A stretch of 64,000 nt of DNA from Salinisphaera japonica YTM-1 (GCF_003788585.1 NZ_AYKG01000002.1:23665-87664), one strand, 5' to 3'. Positions 43,749 to 53,893 are shown, counted from the stretch's first letter. The notes: generated by a model from the letters alone, not told the origin. A program made the numbers and translations.

Positions 43749-45989
43749 TCAGGCGTAGAAACGCCGCTGGCGCGGTGCGCGCGCTGCGGCCATCGTCTGG
43801 AGTACCGGCGCCGGGGTGAAGCGCGGGCCGTGAAGATCGGCGAGCATCGTCAAGGTCTTGACGACGTAATCGATCCCCATCCGGTCGACGTAACGAAACG
43901 GCCCGCCGGTGAACGGCAGGAAACCCAGCCCCAGCACCGCGCCGATATCGCCTTGCAAGGGGTCGGCGATGACGCCCTCGGTCAAACAGTGCGCCGCCTC
44001 GTTGACAAAGGCCATCGTCGCGCGATCAACGATATCCTGGGCACCGGGATAAGCCCCGCCCGTCTGCTGGCTTGGCGCCAACAGGCTCGCCAAGCCCGCG
44101 TTGACCGGGCGTTGGCCGCGTTTCTTGGCACCTTCGTAGTCGTAAAAGCCGGCACCGCTCTTGCGCCCGAGAAAACCGGCCTCGATCAAGGCCGCCGAGG
44201 TGGCGGGCACGGCCATTCGCGGGCCGAAGGCTGCCTCCAGGATTGGGCCGACCTTTATGCCGACATCCACGCCGATCTCATCCAGCAGGGTGAGCGGGCC
44301 GACCGGAAAGCCGGCCTGGGTCAACGCATCGTCGATCGCGCGCACGCCGGCGCCTTCATCGAGAAGTCGGGCGGCTTCGTTCAGATACGGCGACAACACA
44401 CGTGTGGTGTAAAAGCCCGGTGCGTCCCGCACCACGATCACGGTCTTGCCCTGAGCCCGGCCGAGGGCCACAGCCGTCGCCAGGGTCTTGCGCGAGGTCT
44501 GTTCGGTGGCAATGATCTCCAGCAGCGGCATCTTTTCCACCGGCGAGAAGTAATGCATGCCCACCACGTTCTCGGGGCGTGCCGCGCGGGCGGCGATATC
44601 GCGGATCGGCAACGACGACGTGTTCGAGGCGAATACCTGATCGCTCTGTCCGGCTTCATCAGCCGCGGCCTCGCAGGCGGCGAGCATCTGTTGCTTGAGC
44701 GCCAAATCCTCGTACACAGCCTCGATGATCAGGTCACAGCCGCCAAGATCAGCGTCGCGGTGCGTGGTCGTCAGCCGTGCCAGGCGCGCATCGCGTCGCT
44801 CGCCAGCAAGTCCGCCGCGATCGACCCGCCTGGCCAGCCCCGCCTCGATATGAGCGCGCCCGCGTGCCAGGCCTGCCTCGTCCACGTCCTTGAGCTGTAC
44901 CGCGGCCGCGGTACGATCCAGCGAGACCGAGGCGATGCCGGCCCCCATCAACCCGGCCCCCAGCACGCCCAGGCGCGCCACGGGATGCGGCTTGGCGTTG
45001 CCTGTCTTGAAGTTCGCTTTCTTGAGCGTTTGCCTAGCGTGATGGATATGCCGCAGGGCATGCGATACCTCGCCGGTCACCAGCTCACCAAAGGCCTTGG
45101 CCTCGGCCATCAACCCCGCGTTCGTGCCGCGCTGATAGCCGATCTCCACCACATCGATGATCCGATCGATGGCCGGATAATGACCGCCCGATCGGGCTCG
45201 GCTGCGGGTGCGTGCCTGAGCAAAAAGGAGGTGGCGGCCCGGCGCGTTGTCCTCGAGCGCCAACCGGGCCATCCCCGCGCGGCCGTGGGATACGCGGGTC
45301 TGCAACGTCCGGCGCCACGAGCCGTGTTTCAGCAGATCGCGCTTGGCTTGTCGTCGTGCCCGGGCGATGGCCGTATCCAGCAGCTCGTCGGCCGGCACGT
45401 GCGCATCGATCAGGCCTATCGTGCGTGCCTGAACCGGCGACAGCGTGCGTCCGGTCAGCATCAGATCCAGACTGTCGCCAATCCCCACCAGACGCGGCAG
45501 GCGCTGGGTGCCACCGGCGATCGGCACGAGCCCCAGCTTTACCTCGGGCATGGCAAACCGCGTGGCCGGCGTGTCGGCGGCTACGCGTGCGTCGCACACC
45601 AGCGCCAGCTCCAGGCCGCCGCCCATACAACCGCCATCGATCGCGGCTACCACCGGAATCTTGAGCGTGGCCAAGCCCGCAAGACCGGCCTGTAAACCTC
45701 TGACCCGTTGCTCGGCAGCGAGCGCTTCGGTAAAGCCATCGAACAAGGCGGTATCGACACCGGCCAGAAAAGAGCCCGACTTGTTTGAGGCGAGTACCAG
45801 ACCACGAATATCGCGATCGGCACGAACCTGGGCGATGCGCTCGACCAGTGCCTCGGCCAGCGCCGTTGTCATCACGTTCTGACGACGATCGCCCAGACCA
45901 AAGCGCAACACGGCAATACCGCCGGTGTGGTGCTCAAGCGTCGTCAGGGCCTGCGATTCGGCGGCGTCAAAAGCCGTGGCATCGTTCAT
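43749..45989 (-). CDS. Bifunctional enoyl-CoA hydratase/3-hydroxyacyl-CoA dehydrogenase (FadJ/FadB type)
   Basis: Catalyses the second and third steps of beta-oxidation; 746 residues. The hydratase half (about 1-230) has AAIDGGCMGGGLELALVCDAR and PEVKLGLVPIAGGTQRLPRL with both catalytic glutamates. The dehydrogenase half starts VARLGVLGAGLMGAGIASVS near 330, with the active histidine in GMHYFSPVEKMPLLEII near 475, and ends with a second domain (GADYPGAQDIVDR type, here GAYPGAQDIVDR). There is no adjacent thiolase gene. A TetR regulator lies divergently upstream, with a palindrome between them. Confidence 0.92.
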   Translation of the reverse strand: MNDATAFDAAESQALTTLEHHTGGIAVLRFGLGDRRQNVMTTALAEALVERIAQVRADRDIRGLVLASNKSGSFLAGVDTALFDGFTEALAAEQRVRGLQAGLAGLATLKIPVVAAIDGGCMGGGLELALVCDARVAADTPATRFAMPEVKLGLVPIAGGTQRLPRLVGIGDSLDLMLTGRTLSPVQARTIGLIDAHVPADELLDTAIARARRQAKRDLLKHGSWRRTLQTRVSHGRAGMARLALEDNAPGRHLLFAQARTRSRARSGGHYPAIDRIIDVVEIGYQRGTNAGLMAEAKAFGELVTGEVSHALRHIHHARQTLKKANFKTGNAKPHPVARLGVLGAGLMGAGIASVSLDRTAAAVQLKDVDEAGLARGRAHIEAGLARRVDRGGLAGERRDARLARLTTTHRDADLGGCDLIIEAVYEDLALKQQMLAACEAAADEAGQSDQVFASNTSSLPIRDIAARAARPENVVGMHYFSPVEKMPLLEIIATEQTSRKTLATAVALGRAQGKTVIVVRDAPGFYTTRVLSPYLNEAARLLDEGAGVRAIDDALTQAGFPVGPLTLLDEIGVDVGIKVGPILEAAFGPRMAVPATSAALIEAGFLGRKSGAGFYDYEGAKKRGQRPVNAGLASLLAPSQQTGGAYPGAQDIVDRATMAFVNEAAHCLTEGVIADPLQGDIGAVLGLGFLPFTGGPFRYVDRMGIDYVVKTLTMLADLHGPRFTPAPVLQTMAAARAPRQRRFYA

Positions 45990-46249
45990 GGGACACTCGC
46001 ATCATCAAAGCTTGAAACCTTCGACGCCAGCGTGCCCAAGCACCAAGCGATCGTCTAAAGAGTCGTCTCGGAATCGATCGCGCCCTAACCCTGTGCGCCA
46101 ATAACAGGCGTGGCTCGTATCTTCGCGGCCATGAGAGCAACCTGTAATCATATGTACGCTTTGGCTCGAAGACATCGATCTTCTCCCGCCCGATAGAACT
46201 ATCTTTAACATCAGACGATGTCAATATTTGGCGAAAATCAAAAAATAAA

Positions 46250-46265
46250 TGTAATTGAAATTACA
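46250..46265. promoter_or_regulatory. TGTAATT-GA-AATTACA inverted repeat (possible TetR operator)
   Basis: A perfect 16-base inverted repeat with seven-base arms, in an AT-rich island at 46190-46265 between the FadJ-type gene and the divergent TetR gene. It abuts the TetR coding start, so binding would block its own transcription. Confidence 0.65.
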
Positions 46266-46276
46266 CAATGGGAATC

Positions 46277-46912
46277 ATGACTGAGACTCGCCCGACACCG
46301 CCGGACACACCCGCCCTACGCCGTGCCAGCAGCCGCGGTGCCTGCGAACGCATCGAGGCCGCCGCGCTCGAGTTGTTCGCCGAGCGCCCGGCCGAGCAGG
46401 TGCGTTTGAACGAGATTGCGGCCGCTGCCGGCGCTTCCTTGGCCACGATCTATCGTCATTACGGCGATAAGCAGGCCTTGCTCGAGGTATGTGTTCTCAA
46501 ATGGGCCGATACGCTGGCCAATCGGATGCTCGACCACTTGCAGGCCGTGCATACCTATCGCGACCGGCTGCACAAGACGTTCTGGGTGGTGCTCGATTTC
46601 TTCGAGACCTACCCCGAAGTGGCGGCCATGTTGCTCAGCTCGATCTGTCCGCGGGCCACGGGCCGGGATACCACCGACACACAGAAGCGCCTGACACGAC
46701 TATTGACCGGCGTGCTGGCTGACGGTCAGGCCGCCGGGCTGCTGAACCAGCGCGTGAGCGAGTCGGTGTTGCTGGATTACTTCTACGGTGTGCTGGCCCG
46801 TCTCGTGCAGATGCAGCCACTGCGTCACGGTGAGCAGCGGCTGACCGCCCAACACGAAGAGCTTTTCGGCATGCTCTGGCGGTCACTGGCCGAGCCGGAT
46901 CGCGAGGCGTAA
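46277..46912 (+). CDS. TetR-family regulator (likely of the FadJ-type gene)
   Basis: A regulator of about 211 residues with a DNA-binding domain at about 20-66 ([40 protein letters not shown]). The rest is the ligand domain. Two in-frame ATGs exist: 46268 begins two bases after the palindrome and has no ribosome site, whereas 46277 has GGGA upstream, so I take 46277 (MTETRPTPP). The divergent beta-oxidation gene suggests an acyl-CoA or fatty-acid ligand; this is inference. Confidence 0.86.
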   Translation: MTETRPTPPDTPALRRASSRGACERIEAAALELFAERPAEQVRLNEIAAAAGASLATIYRHYGDKQALLEVCVLKWADTLANRMLDHLQAVHTYRDRLHKTFWVVLDFFETYPEVAAMLLSSICPRATGRDTTDTQKRLTRLLTGVLADGQAAGLLNQRVSESVLLDYFYGVLARLVQMQPLRHGEQRLTAQHEELFGMLWRSLAEPDREA

Positions 46913-46953
46913 CGAAAATCGGTGTAGAAGCCGAAACGAAGATACCGTATAGT

Positions 46954-46977
46954 CCATCCGCATATCCGGATGGAGAG
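46954..46977 (+). promoter_or_regulatory. Hairpin overlapping the metK ribosome site
   Basis: CCATCCG (46954-46960) and CGGATGG (46967-46973) are perfect arms; the right arm runs into the purine-rich ribosome site GGAGAG (46972-46977). TATAGT at 46948-46953 could be a -10 element, which would put the hairpin at the very 5' end of the mRNA. Confidence 0.45.
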
Positions 46978-46986
46978 ATATCTGAA

Positions 46987-48162
46987 ATGAGCCGTACCCT
47001 GTTTACTTCCGAATCGGTGACCGGTGGCCATCCCGACAAACTGTCGGACCAGGTCTCGGACGCCATTCTCGACGCTTATCTCGAGCAGGACCCGACTGCC
47101 AAAGTGGCCTGCGAAACAGCCTGCAAGACCGGCTTCGCCATGGTCTTCGGTGAGATCAAGACCGATCCGAACAAAAGCGTGAATATCCCGGTCGAGCAGA
47201 TCGTGCGCGATACGATCCGCAAGATCGGCTACACCAGTTCGGACATGGGCTTCGATGCCGACACCTGTGCCGTGATGAACGTGCTGGGCGAGCAGTCCAA
47301 GGACATCAATCAGGGCGTGGAGCGTACGGCCCCGGAAGAACAGGGCGCCGGCGACCAGGGTCTGATGTTCGGCTATGCCTGCGACGAGACCGACGTGCTC
47401 ATGCCGGCACCGATCACGTATGCGCATCGCCTGGTGCGCAAGCAGTCCGAGCTGCTGGCCGACGGCACGCTCGACTGGCTGCGCCCGGATGCCAAGTCGC
47501 AGGTGACCTTCGAATACGAGAACGGCAAGCCCAGCGCGATCAACGCCGTGGTGCTGTCGACCCAGCACAACCCCGAGATCTCGCAGGCGGATCTCAAAGA
47601 AGCCGTGCACGAGCACATCATCAAGCCGGTGATCGGCGACATGCTCACCGACAACCCGACCGTGCACATCAACCCCACCGGTAACTTCGTCACCGGCGGC
47701 CCGTTGGGTGATGCCGGGCTGACCGGGCGCAAGATCATCGTCGACACCTATGGCGGCATGGCGCGTCACGGCGGCGGTGCGTTCTCGGGCAAGGACCCGT
47801 CCAAGGTCGATCGGTCGGCGGCCTATGCCGCGCGTTACGTGGCCAAGAACGTCGTCGCCGCCGGGCTGGCCAGCAAGTGCGAGGTCGCCCTGTCCTACGC
47901 CATCGGTGTCGCCGAGCCGACCTCGATCTGGGTCGAGACCTTCGGCACCGGCAAGATCGACGACGAAAAGATGACTGATCTCATCCGCTCGCACTTCGAT
48001 CTGCGGCCCTACGGCATCCTCACGATGCTGGACCTGCAGCGCCCGATCTACGCCCCCACCGCAGCCTATGGCCATTTCGGCCGTGAGGATCTGAACCTGC
48101 CCTGGGAGCGTACCGACAAGGCCGCCGCGCTGGCTGACGACGCCGGCATTCAGGCCGCTTAA
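46987..48162 (+). CDS. metK: S-adenosylmethionine synthetase
   Basis: Makes SAM from methionine and ATP. The 391-residue product has [17 protein letters not shown] at 6-22, the loop [16 protein letters not shown] near 118-133, and the P-loop-like [20 protein letters not shown] near 257-276. Length and motifs are standard. It begins the metK-ahcY-metF series on the plus strand; a terminator-like hairpin separates it from ahcY. Confidence 0.97.
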   Translation: MSRTLFTSESVTGGHPDKLSDQVSDAILDAYLEQDPTAKVACETACKTGFAMVFGEIKTDPNKSVNIPVEQIVRDTIRKIGYTSSDMGFDADTCAVMNVLGEQSKDINQGVERTAPEEQGAGDQGLMFGYACDETDVLMPAPITYAHRLVRKQSELLADGTLDWLRPDAKSQVTFEYENGKPSAINAVVLSTQHNPEISQADLKEAVHEHIIKPVIGDMLTDNPTVHINPTGNFVTGGPLGDAGLTGRKIIVDTYGGMARHGGGAFSGKDPSKVDRSAAYAARYVAKNVVAAGLASKCEVALSYAIGVAEPTSIWVETFGTGKIDDEKMTDLIRSHFDLRPYGILTMLDLQRPIYAPTAAYGHFGREDLNLPWERTDKAAALADDAGIQAA

Positions 48163-48191
48163 ACAGCTTCCGACGCGAATCGTTCGCGTGC

Positions 48192-48225
48192 GCCGGCCGG
48201 CGTCTGACACCGGCCGGCTCTTTTT
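48192..48225 (+). terminator. Terminator between metK and ahcY
   Basis: GCCGGCCGG (48192-48200) pairs with CCGGCCGGC (48210-48218), followed by TCTTTTT. It may terminate most metK transcripts. Confidence 0.82.
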
Positions 48226-48252
48226 CCGCTTTCAACGACAGGAAGTCGACAC

Positions 48253-49674
48253 ATGAGTGCACCTGCCGAGAAGATGACCGAAGATTACAAGATTGCCGAT
48301 ATCAGCCTGGCCCCCTGGGGCCGGCGCGAGATGGACATCGCCGAAACCGAGATGCCCGGCCTGGTCGCCGTGCGCGAGGAATTCGGCGCGGAACAGCCGC
48401 TCAAGGGCTGCCGGATCGCCGGTGCTCTGCACATGACCATCCAGACCGCCGTGCTGATCGAGAGCCTGCAGGCGCTCGGTGCAGATATCCGCTGGGCCTC
48501 CTGCAACGTGTTCTCCACGCAGGATCACGCCGCCGCGGCCATCGCCGAGCGCGGTATTCCGGTATTCGCCTTCAAGGGCGAGTCCGCCGAGGAATATTGG
48601 CAATACATCCACGCGATCATGGACTGGTCCGATGGCGGCCTGCCCAACATGATTCTGGATGACGGCGGCGATGCCACGACGCTGGCCACCTTCGGCCCCA
48701 AGGCCACCGATGATCCGTCGCTGCTGGACAACCCGGGCTCGGACGAAGAAGCCGCGCTATTCAAGGTGATGAAGCAGCGCCTGGCCGAACAGCCGAACTT
48801 CTACAAGGATCTGCAGAAGGCCATCAAGGGTGTAACCGAGGAAACCACCACCGGCGTGCATCGTCTGTATCACCTGGCCAAGACCGATGGCTTGACCTTC
48901 CCGGCGATCAACGTCAACGACTCGGTCACCAAGTCCAAGTTCGACAACCTCTACGGCTGTCGCGAGTCGCTGGTCGACGGCATCAAGCGCGCCACCGACG
49001 TGATGATCGCCGGCAAGGTGGCCATCGTGTGTGGCTACGGCGATGTCGGCAAGGGCAGCGTGGATTCGCTGCGCGGTCTGGGTGCGACGGTCTGCGTGAC
49101 CGAAATCGACCCGATCAACGCCCTGCAGGCTGCCATGGAAGGCCTGCGCGTGGTCGACCTGGAAGACCCGGGCGTGGTCGAGCAGGCCGATATCTTCGTC
49201 ACTGCCACCGGCAACTATCACGTGATCAACCACGATCACTTGAAGCGCATGCGCAACGAGGCGATCGTCTGCAATATCGGGCATTTCGATAACGAGATCG
49301 ATGTCGCCTCGATGCGCAACTACGAGTGGGAAGAGATCAAGCCGCAGGTCGATCACATCACCTTCCCCGACGGCAAGAAGATCATTCTGCTGGCCGAAGG
49401 CCGGCTGGTGAATCTGGGCTGTGCCACCGGGCATCCCAGCTATGTCATGTCGAACTCGTTCACTAACCAGGTGCTGGCCCAGATCGAGCTCTGGAAGAAC
49501 GGGGACAAGTACGACAACGATGTCTACGTGCTGCCCAAGCATCTCGACGAAAAGGTTGCCGCGATGCATCTGGCCCGGGTCAACGCCAAGCTGACCCGCA
49601 TGACGCCCGCGCAGGCCGAGTATCTCGGCGTGTCGGTCGACGGCCCGTACAAACCCGAGCACTATCGCTACTAA
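48253..49674 (+). CDS. ahcY: Adenosylhomocysteinase
   Basis: Splits S-adenosylhomocysteine, the product of SAM-dependent methylation, into homocysteine and adenosine. The 473-residue product has an NAD-binding [18 protein letters not shown] near 258-275, [19 protein letters not shown] near 235 and the C-terminal [10 protein letters not shown]. It carries the roughly 40-residue internal insertion (about 150-190) typical of many bacterial forms. Second in the methyl-cycle gene set. I looked for an SAH riboswitch in the 90-base gap and did not see one. Confidence 0.97.
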   Translation: MSAPAEKMTEDYKIADISLAPWGRREMDIAETEMPGLVAVREEFGAEQPLKGCRIAGALHMTIQTAVLIESLQALGADIRWASCNVFSTQDHAAAAIAERGIPVFAFKGESAEEYWQYIHAIMDWSDGGLPNMILDDGGDATTLATFGPKATDDPSLLDNPGSDEEAALFKVMKQRLAEQPNFYKDLQKAIKGVTEETTTGVHRLYHLAKTDGLTFPAINVNDSVTKSKFDNLYGCRESLVDGIKRATDVMIAGKVAIVCGYGDVGKGSVDSLRGLGATVCVTEIDPINALQAAMEGLRVVDLEDPGVVEQADIFVTATGNYHVINHDHLKRMRNEAIVCNIGHFDNEIDVASMRNYEWEEIKPQVDHITFPDGKKIILLAEGRLVNLGCATGHPSYVMSNSFTNQVLAQIELWKNGDKYDNDVYVLPKHLDEKVAAMHLARVNAKLTRMTPAQAEYLGVSVDGPYKPEHYRY

Positions 49675-49698
49675 GCGATCGAGTCGCTCGACATCGAG

Positions 49699-49731
49699 CC
49701 CGGCCCGCGGCCCGCGTGGGCCGGGTTTTTT
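49699..49731 (+). terminator. Rho-independent terminator after ahcY
   Basis: CCCGGCCC (49699-49706) pairs with GGGCCGGG (49718-49725), followed by TTTTTT. Confidence 0.93.
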
Positions 49732-49781
49732 ATGCCGATCCACAACGCGCGAGTCCTGTCGCGCACGACCAAGGAGACCCC

Positions 49782-50651
49782 ATGCGCGAGGATGTCTCAC
49801 ACAACGATTTCTCGATCGAGCTGTTTCCGCCCAAGGGGCCCAAGGGCGCCGCCCGCCTGGAAGACGCCCTGGCCGAGCTCGGCGCGCTGAATCCGGCCTT
49901 CTTTTCGGTGACGTTCGGCGCGGGCGGCACCACCCGCTCGGGCACCCTGGACACGGTCAAGACCGCCATGCGCGTGACCGGCCGCCCGGCAGCACCGCAT
50001 CTGTCGTGTATCGAGGGCACACAAGCCTCTATCGGCGAACTGCTCGATAACTACAAGACAGCCGGGGTCGAGCGGATCGTCGCCCTCCGGGGTGACCTGC
50101 CCGAGGGCATGGACAAGCCCGGCGTATTCAACTACGCCAACGAGCTGGTCGCCTTCATCAAGGATCGCCACGGCGATGATTTCCATCTGGAGGTCGGCGC
50201 CTACCCGGAATTTCATCCAACGGCCCCCTCGCCCGAGGCGGATATCGACAACTTCATCGGCAAGATACGCGCCGGTGCCGATTCGGCGATCACGCAGTAT
50301 TTCTATAACGCCGATGCCTACTTCAACTTCGTGGACGAGGTCAGCGCCCGCGGCGTGGACGTGCCGATCGTGCCCGGCATCATGCCGATCACCGATTTTG
50401 ACCAGGTCTCGCGCTTCTCGGCGATGTGCGGGGCCGATATCCCGCGCTGGGTGCGCCAGAAGATGGAAGGCTACGGCGACGACAAGGCATCGGTCCGAGC
50501 CTTCGGCCGCGAGCTGGTCTACAACCTCTGCGAGCAGCTTCTCGCCGGCGGCGCGCCGGGGCTGCATTTCTACGCGCTCAACAAGAGCCAACCCACCGCC
50601 ACGCTCTGGCAGGACCTGAAGCTGCCGACCGGCGAAAGCGATGCGGCCTAG
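49782..50651 (+). CDS. metF: 5,10-methylenetetrahydrofolate reductase
   Basis: Reduces methylene-THF to methyl-THF, the methyl donor for homocysteine remethylation. The 289-residue product has the active-site glutamate in FSIELFPPK near 10-18, SVTFGAGGTTRSGT, IVALRGDLPEG near 105 and FNYANELVAFIKDRH. AAGGAG at 49771-49776 fixes the ATG at 49782; an earlier in-frame start would overlap the ahcY terminator. It completes the metK-ahcY-metF theme; no methionine synthase lies in the window. Confidence 0.96.
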   Translation: MREDVSHNDFSIELFPPKGPKGAARLEDALAELGALNPAFFSVTFGAGGTTRSGTLDTVKTAMRVTGRPAAPHLSCIEGTQASIGELLDNYKTAGVERIVALRGDLPEGMDKPGVFNYANELVAFIKDRHGDDFHLEVGAYPEFHPTAPSPEADIDNFIGKIRAGADSAITQYFYNADAYFNFVDEVSARGVDVPIVPGIMPITDFDQVSRFSAMCGADIPRWVRQKMEGYGDDKASVRAFGRELVYNLCEQLLAGGAPGLHFYALNKSQPTATLWQDLKLPTGESDAA

Positions 50652-50677
50652 CTGGGATACGGCCTGGCCAGAACGAC

Positions 50678-50701
50678 AAAACCCGGCGTTTGCCGGGTTT
50701 T
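50678..50701 (+). terminator. Rho-independent terminator of metF (possibly bidirectional)
   Basis: AAAACCCGGC and GCCGGGTTTT form a perfect ten-base stem with a GTTT loop. The A-tract on the left could also serve the convergent MarR gene. Confidence 0.9.
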
Positions 50702-50724
50702 GATCGTCGCCGTCACGACGCGCC

Positions 50725-51213
50725 TCAGTCCTCGTTGAGCATATCGCGCAGCGAATCGTTATGGCGGGCGATCAGGTCGGCATAGACTCGTCGATCCTCG
50801 TCGCTCCATTTAACGAACGCCTGGCCGATACGCTCCAGGCGACGCTCTCGCACCTCGGCGGCCGCATCACGTCCGGCTTCGGTGATGGTCACGAAACCGC
50901 CTCGACGATCATCGGGGTTATCGTGTTTGTCGACCAGTCCGGCGCTTTTCATCGCCGCGACCTGACGGGTGACCGTCGAGGCATCCAGATTGACCTGCTC
51001 GGCCAGCGCACCCACCGACTGGCGATCGTTACGCTCCAGCAGGATCAACAACAGATAGTGCGCCCGCTCCAACCCGTAATGGAACCGACGCCGTGCGGCT
51101 TCCAGCCGACGCACCAGGAAGGCCATTTCATACTCGAGCGACTCCACCGACGCGCAATTGGTCGGTAAATGGTTTCCAAGGCTCGGGTCTTGTTGCTCAC
51201 TGCGACGCTGCAT
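50725..51213 (-). CDS. MarR-family transcriptional regulator
   Basis: A 162-residue winged-helix regulator: RAHYLLLILLERNDRQSVGAL, then the recognition region LAEQVNLDASTVTRQVAAMK near 70-90 and the wing with KHDNPDDRRGGFVTITEAG near 95-113. The ligand and targets are unknown. It has no divergent partner closer than the D-hydroxyacid dehydrogenase 258 bases away and may act on it or only on itself. Confidence 0.9.
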   Translation of the reverse strand: MQRRSEQQDPSLGNHLPTNCASVESLEYEMAFLVRRLEAARRRFHYGLERAHYLLLILLERNDRQSVGALAEQVNLDASTVTRQVAAMKSAGLVDKHDNPDDRRGGFVTITEAGRDAAAEVRERRLERIGQAFVKWSDEDRRVYADLIARHNDSLRDMLNED

Positions 51214-51471
51214 CGGTTCGCACTTCCGGGTTGAGATGGAATAACATTATGTACGTAGTATACCGGAGTGCCGTAGTGCGGTGGTGATCGCGCGGGCGCT
51301 GCCGTATACATCTATCGTATGACGGCGCTATCGTCGGCAATAACGCCTGCCGATGCCGGCGGCAAGACGCGCCCGGCCGCCACCACACGCATCGACGCCG
51401 GTCGACCATGCCTGCCCCGCGGCCCGGCAAGCGTTTAGGATAGTCGCGTAATTCTCGACGGATGAATCACG

Positions 51472-52425
51472 ATGCGGGGCGTATTTCTGGATGCCGGGTC
51501 GGTTGGCGACGATCTTGACTGGCAAGCACTAAGTGCAGCGGCCGACGAGTGGCAGACCCACCACAACACGCAGGCCGACGAGATCGCCCCGCGGATCGCC
51601 GATGCCGATATCGTGGTGACCAACAAGGTCGTGCTTGATCGGGCGACGATCGAAGCGGCCGACCGGCTCAAGCTCATCTGTGTGGCTGCCACCGGCGTCA
51701 ACAATATCGACTTGGACGCAGCGGCCGCCCGCGATATCCCGGTGATCAACGTGACCGGCTATGCCACACCGGCGGTCTCCCAGCACGTGCTGGCCGTCAT
51801 GCTGGGCTTTGCCACGCGCTGGGCCGATTATCATCGTGACGTGATGGGTGGCGCCTGGCAGCGCGCCGAGTTCTTCTGTCGCCTGGATCATCCGATCGAG
51901 GAGCTGGCCAACAAGACGCTGGTGATCGTTGGCCACGGCGAACTCGGCGAGGCCGTGGCCAAACGCGCTGCGGCCTTCGATATGCAGATCGTGATCGCCG
52001 AGCGCCCGGGCGCGACCGAAGTGCGCCCCGGCCGCGTGGCCTTTGACGAGGCCCTGCCCCAGGCCGACTACATGAGCCTGCATTGCCCGCTAACCGAGGC
52101 CACGCATCATCTGATCGACGCCGACGCGTTGTCTCGCATGAAAACCGGCGCGTATCTGATCAACACCGCGCGCGGGCCGATCATCGACAGCCACGCCCTG
52201 ATCAATGCGCTACGCGCCGGCGAGATCGCCGGGGCGGCCGTGGACGTGCTGGATAACGAGCCACCGCGCGACGGCCACCCGTTGATCGATGCCGATCTGG
52301 CCAACCTGATCATCACCCCGCACACCGCCTGGGGCTCGCGCGCGGCCCGCCAGCGCATGCTCGACGGCGTGGCCGCCAATATCCGGGCGTTTATCGCCGG
52401 CGACGACAGCGGGCGTGTGAATTAG
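51472..52425 (+). CDS. D-2-hydroxyacid dehydrogenase (glycerate/hydroxypyruvate reductase-like)
   Basis: A 317-residue NAD(H)-dependent enzyme. The Rossmann loop is VIVGHGELGEAVAKRAAAFD near 155-174. The substrate/arginine region is LINTARGPIIDSHALINALR near 225, the glutamate lies in VDVLDNEPPRDGHPL near 255 and the histidine in ITPHTAWGSRAARQR near 280. These match the HprA/GyaR group. The dinucleotide motif is GHGELG. No pathway partner lies next to it. Confidence 0.9.
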   Translation: MRGVFLDAGSVGDDLDWQALSAAADEWQTHHNTQADEIAPRIADADIVVTNKVVLDRATIEAADRLKLICVAATGVNNIDLDAAAARDIPVINVTGYATPAVSQHVLAVMLGFATRWADYHRDVMGGAWQRAEFFCRLDHPIEELANKTLVIVGHGELGEAVAKRAAAFDMQIVIAERPGATEVRPGRVAFDEALPQADYMSLHCPLTEATHHLIDADALSRMKTGAYLINTARGPIIDSHALINALRAGEIAGAAVDVLDNEPPRDGHPLIDADLANLIITPHTAWGSRAARQRMLDGVAANIRAFIAGDDSGRVN

Positions 52426-52433
52426 GGGCTGCC

Positions 52434-53030
52434 CTAACGCTTCGACCAGATCAGCAGACGATTATCCTGGGGCATGACGTCACAGGCCGCCGGCACCAGC
52501 CCGGCGGCTTCTGCCAGCGCGTCGAGCGCCTGGCGCGTGCGCAGCCCCATGGCCGGGTCACGGGCCTGCAGCGCGGCGTCAAAGCGTTGATTACCGGCAC
52601 CGGGCGTCTCCTGTGTATCGAAAAACGGGCCGTAGAGGCACAGACAGCCGCCGGCCATGAGTGCCGGGGCGCCGCGCTCGAACAATGCCCGCACGGCGGC
52701 CATGGGCATGATGTGGGCGACGTTGGCACCAAAGATCATCGTGAATCGCCCGGCCGGCCATGCTTGACGCACGTCGAGCGTGATCGGCGTGGGCTGGGCC
52801 GTGATCGGCTCGCGCGCCAGGCTGTCACAAAGCGCGGCCAGGCCCGCGGGCGCTTCGCTCATCTGCCAGGCGATGTCCGGGCGTTGTGCGATGACATAGC
52901 GGGCATGAACGGCCTGGCCGCTGCCGATTTCCAGCACGCGCGCGTCGGACGAGAGCCAGGGCGCAAGCGCTTGGTATATCGGCGCGCGGTTGCGTGCCGC
53001 GGCACTGTTATCGCCAATCTGTGAGGACAT
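52434..53030 (-). CDS. DUF938 SAM-dependent methyltransferase-like protein
   Basis: A 198-residue soluble protein of the DUF938 family. Motif I of class I methyltransferases is RVLEIGSGQAVHARY near 30-44, with FTMIFGANVAHIMPM near 95-109 and LMAGGCLCLYGPFFD near 125. Substrate unknown. The ATG at 53030 (MSSQIGDNSAAARNRAPI) is chosen because the upstream extension is basic and overlaps the divergent gene's promoter. Convergent with the dehydrogenase. Confidence 0.87.
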   Translation of the reverse strand: MSSQIGDNSAAARNRAPIYQALAPWLSSDARVLEIGSGQAVHARYVIAQRPDIAWQMSEAPAGLAALCDSLAREPITAQPTPITLDVRQAWPAGRFTMIFGANVAHIMPMAAVRALFERGAPALMAGGCLCLYGPFFDTQETPGAGNQRFDAALQARDPAMGLRTRQALDALAEAAGLVPAACDVMPQDNRLLIWSKR

Positions 53031-53113
53031 GCTTGGGACTTTTCTGGTTGCAACGCGCTTGATTGTGACCAACGATCAACGCCCGTGTCGCGCTGTTGGC
53101 CAATCGCCCGCCC

Positions 53114-53893
53114 ATGACCGATATCCGATATATCGCCCATCTGACCGATCCGCATCTATTGGCCGACCCCGCCGCGCGTCTGCACGGGTGGGCGGTTGCG
53201 GATGCCTTCGAGCAGGTCTGGGCCGATATGCGCGCCTGCCTGCCGGCCCCGGATGCGCTCGTGCTGGGCGGGGATCTGGTCGATGATCTATCGCCGGCCG
53301 GTTATCGCTGGCTGGCCGACCGGCTGGCCGTGCTGGATTGCCCCGTGCTGGCCGTGGCCGGCAACCACGATGATCCACAGGCCATGCGCCAGCACTTGCG
53401 CGGCGCGCAGGTCCACGGCGCGCTGGATCTTGGCCCCTGGCATCTGATCGGGCTGAACACCCAGGTGCCGGGTGCCGAGCACGGCCAGCTGCGCGCGCAC
53501 GATCGGCGACGCCTCGATACGGTACTGGCGGATCCGATGCGCCAGTGCCTGGTCGTGATGCATCATCCGCCGATCGCCGTGGGCACGGCCTGGATTGATG
53601 CCATCGGCCTTGTGGATCAAACAATCTTTGCCGATCAAATGGCCGGCGGGGCAAGCTGTCGCGGTGTTCTGGCCGGGCATGTGCATCAAGCGTTCACCGG
53701 CGCGCTTGGCGATTGCCCGATCTGGACGACACCATCGACCATGCGCCAGTTCTTGCCCGGGGCGACGACGTTTGCCGAAGACGAGGCAGCCGCGCCGGGG
53801 TGGCGCTGGCTGGCATTACATGACGACGGGCGCATCGAAACCGGCATCCGCCGGCTGGGCGATCGGCCGCGCCGGATCGCGCTAAAAGCCTGA
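53114..53893 (+). CDS. cpdA: Metallophosphoesterase, CpdA-like 3',5'-cyclic-AMP phosphodiesterase
   Basis: A 259-residue calcineurin-like phosphoesterase with the di-metal motifs in order: LTDPHLL near 9, GGDLVDD near 52, GNHDD near 83, MHHPPI near 152 and GHVHQAF near 192. These match CpdA, which hydrolyses cAMP. The exact specificity is inferred; related class III cyclic nucleotide phosphodiesterases are possible. The ATG at 53114 is preferred over a TTG at 53096 because the product then starts MTDIRYIAHLTDPH, right at the first metal motif. Confidence 0.87.
   Translation: MTDIRYIAHLTDPHLLADPAARLHGWAVADAFEQVWADMRACLPAPDALVLGGDLVDDLSPAGYRWLADRLAVLDCPVLAVAGNHDDPQAMRQHLRGAQVHGALDLGPWHLIGLNTQVPGAEHGQLRAHDRRRLDTVLADPMRQCLVVMHHPPIAVGTAWIDAIGLVDQTIFADQMAGGASCRGVLAGHVHQAFTGALGDCPIWTTPSTMRQFLPGATTFAEDEAAAPGWRWLALHDDGRIETGIRRLGDRPRRIALKA

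Noticed and set aside
48163..48252. SAH riboswitch before ahcY
   Set aside because: The gap is only 90 bases and is mostly the metK terminator; the conserved riboswitch core is not present.
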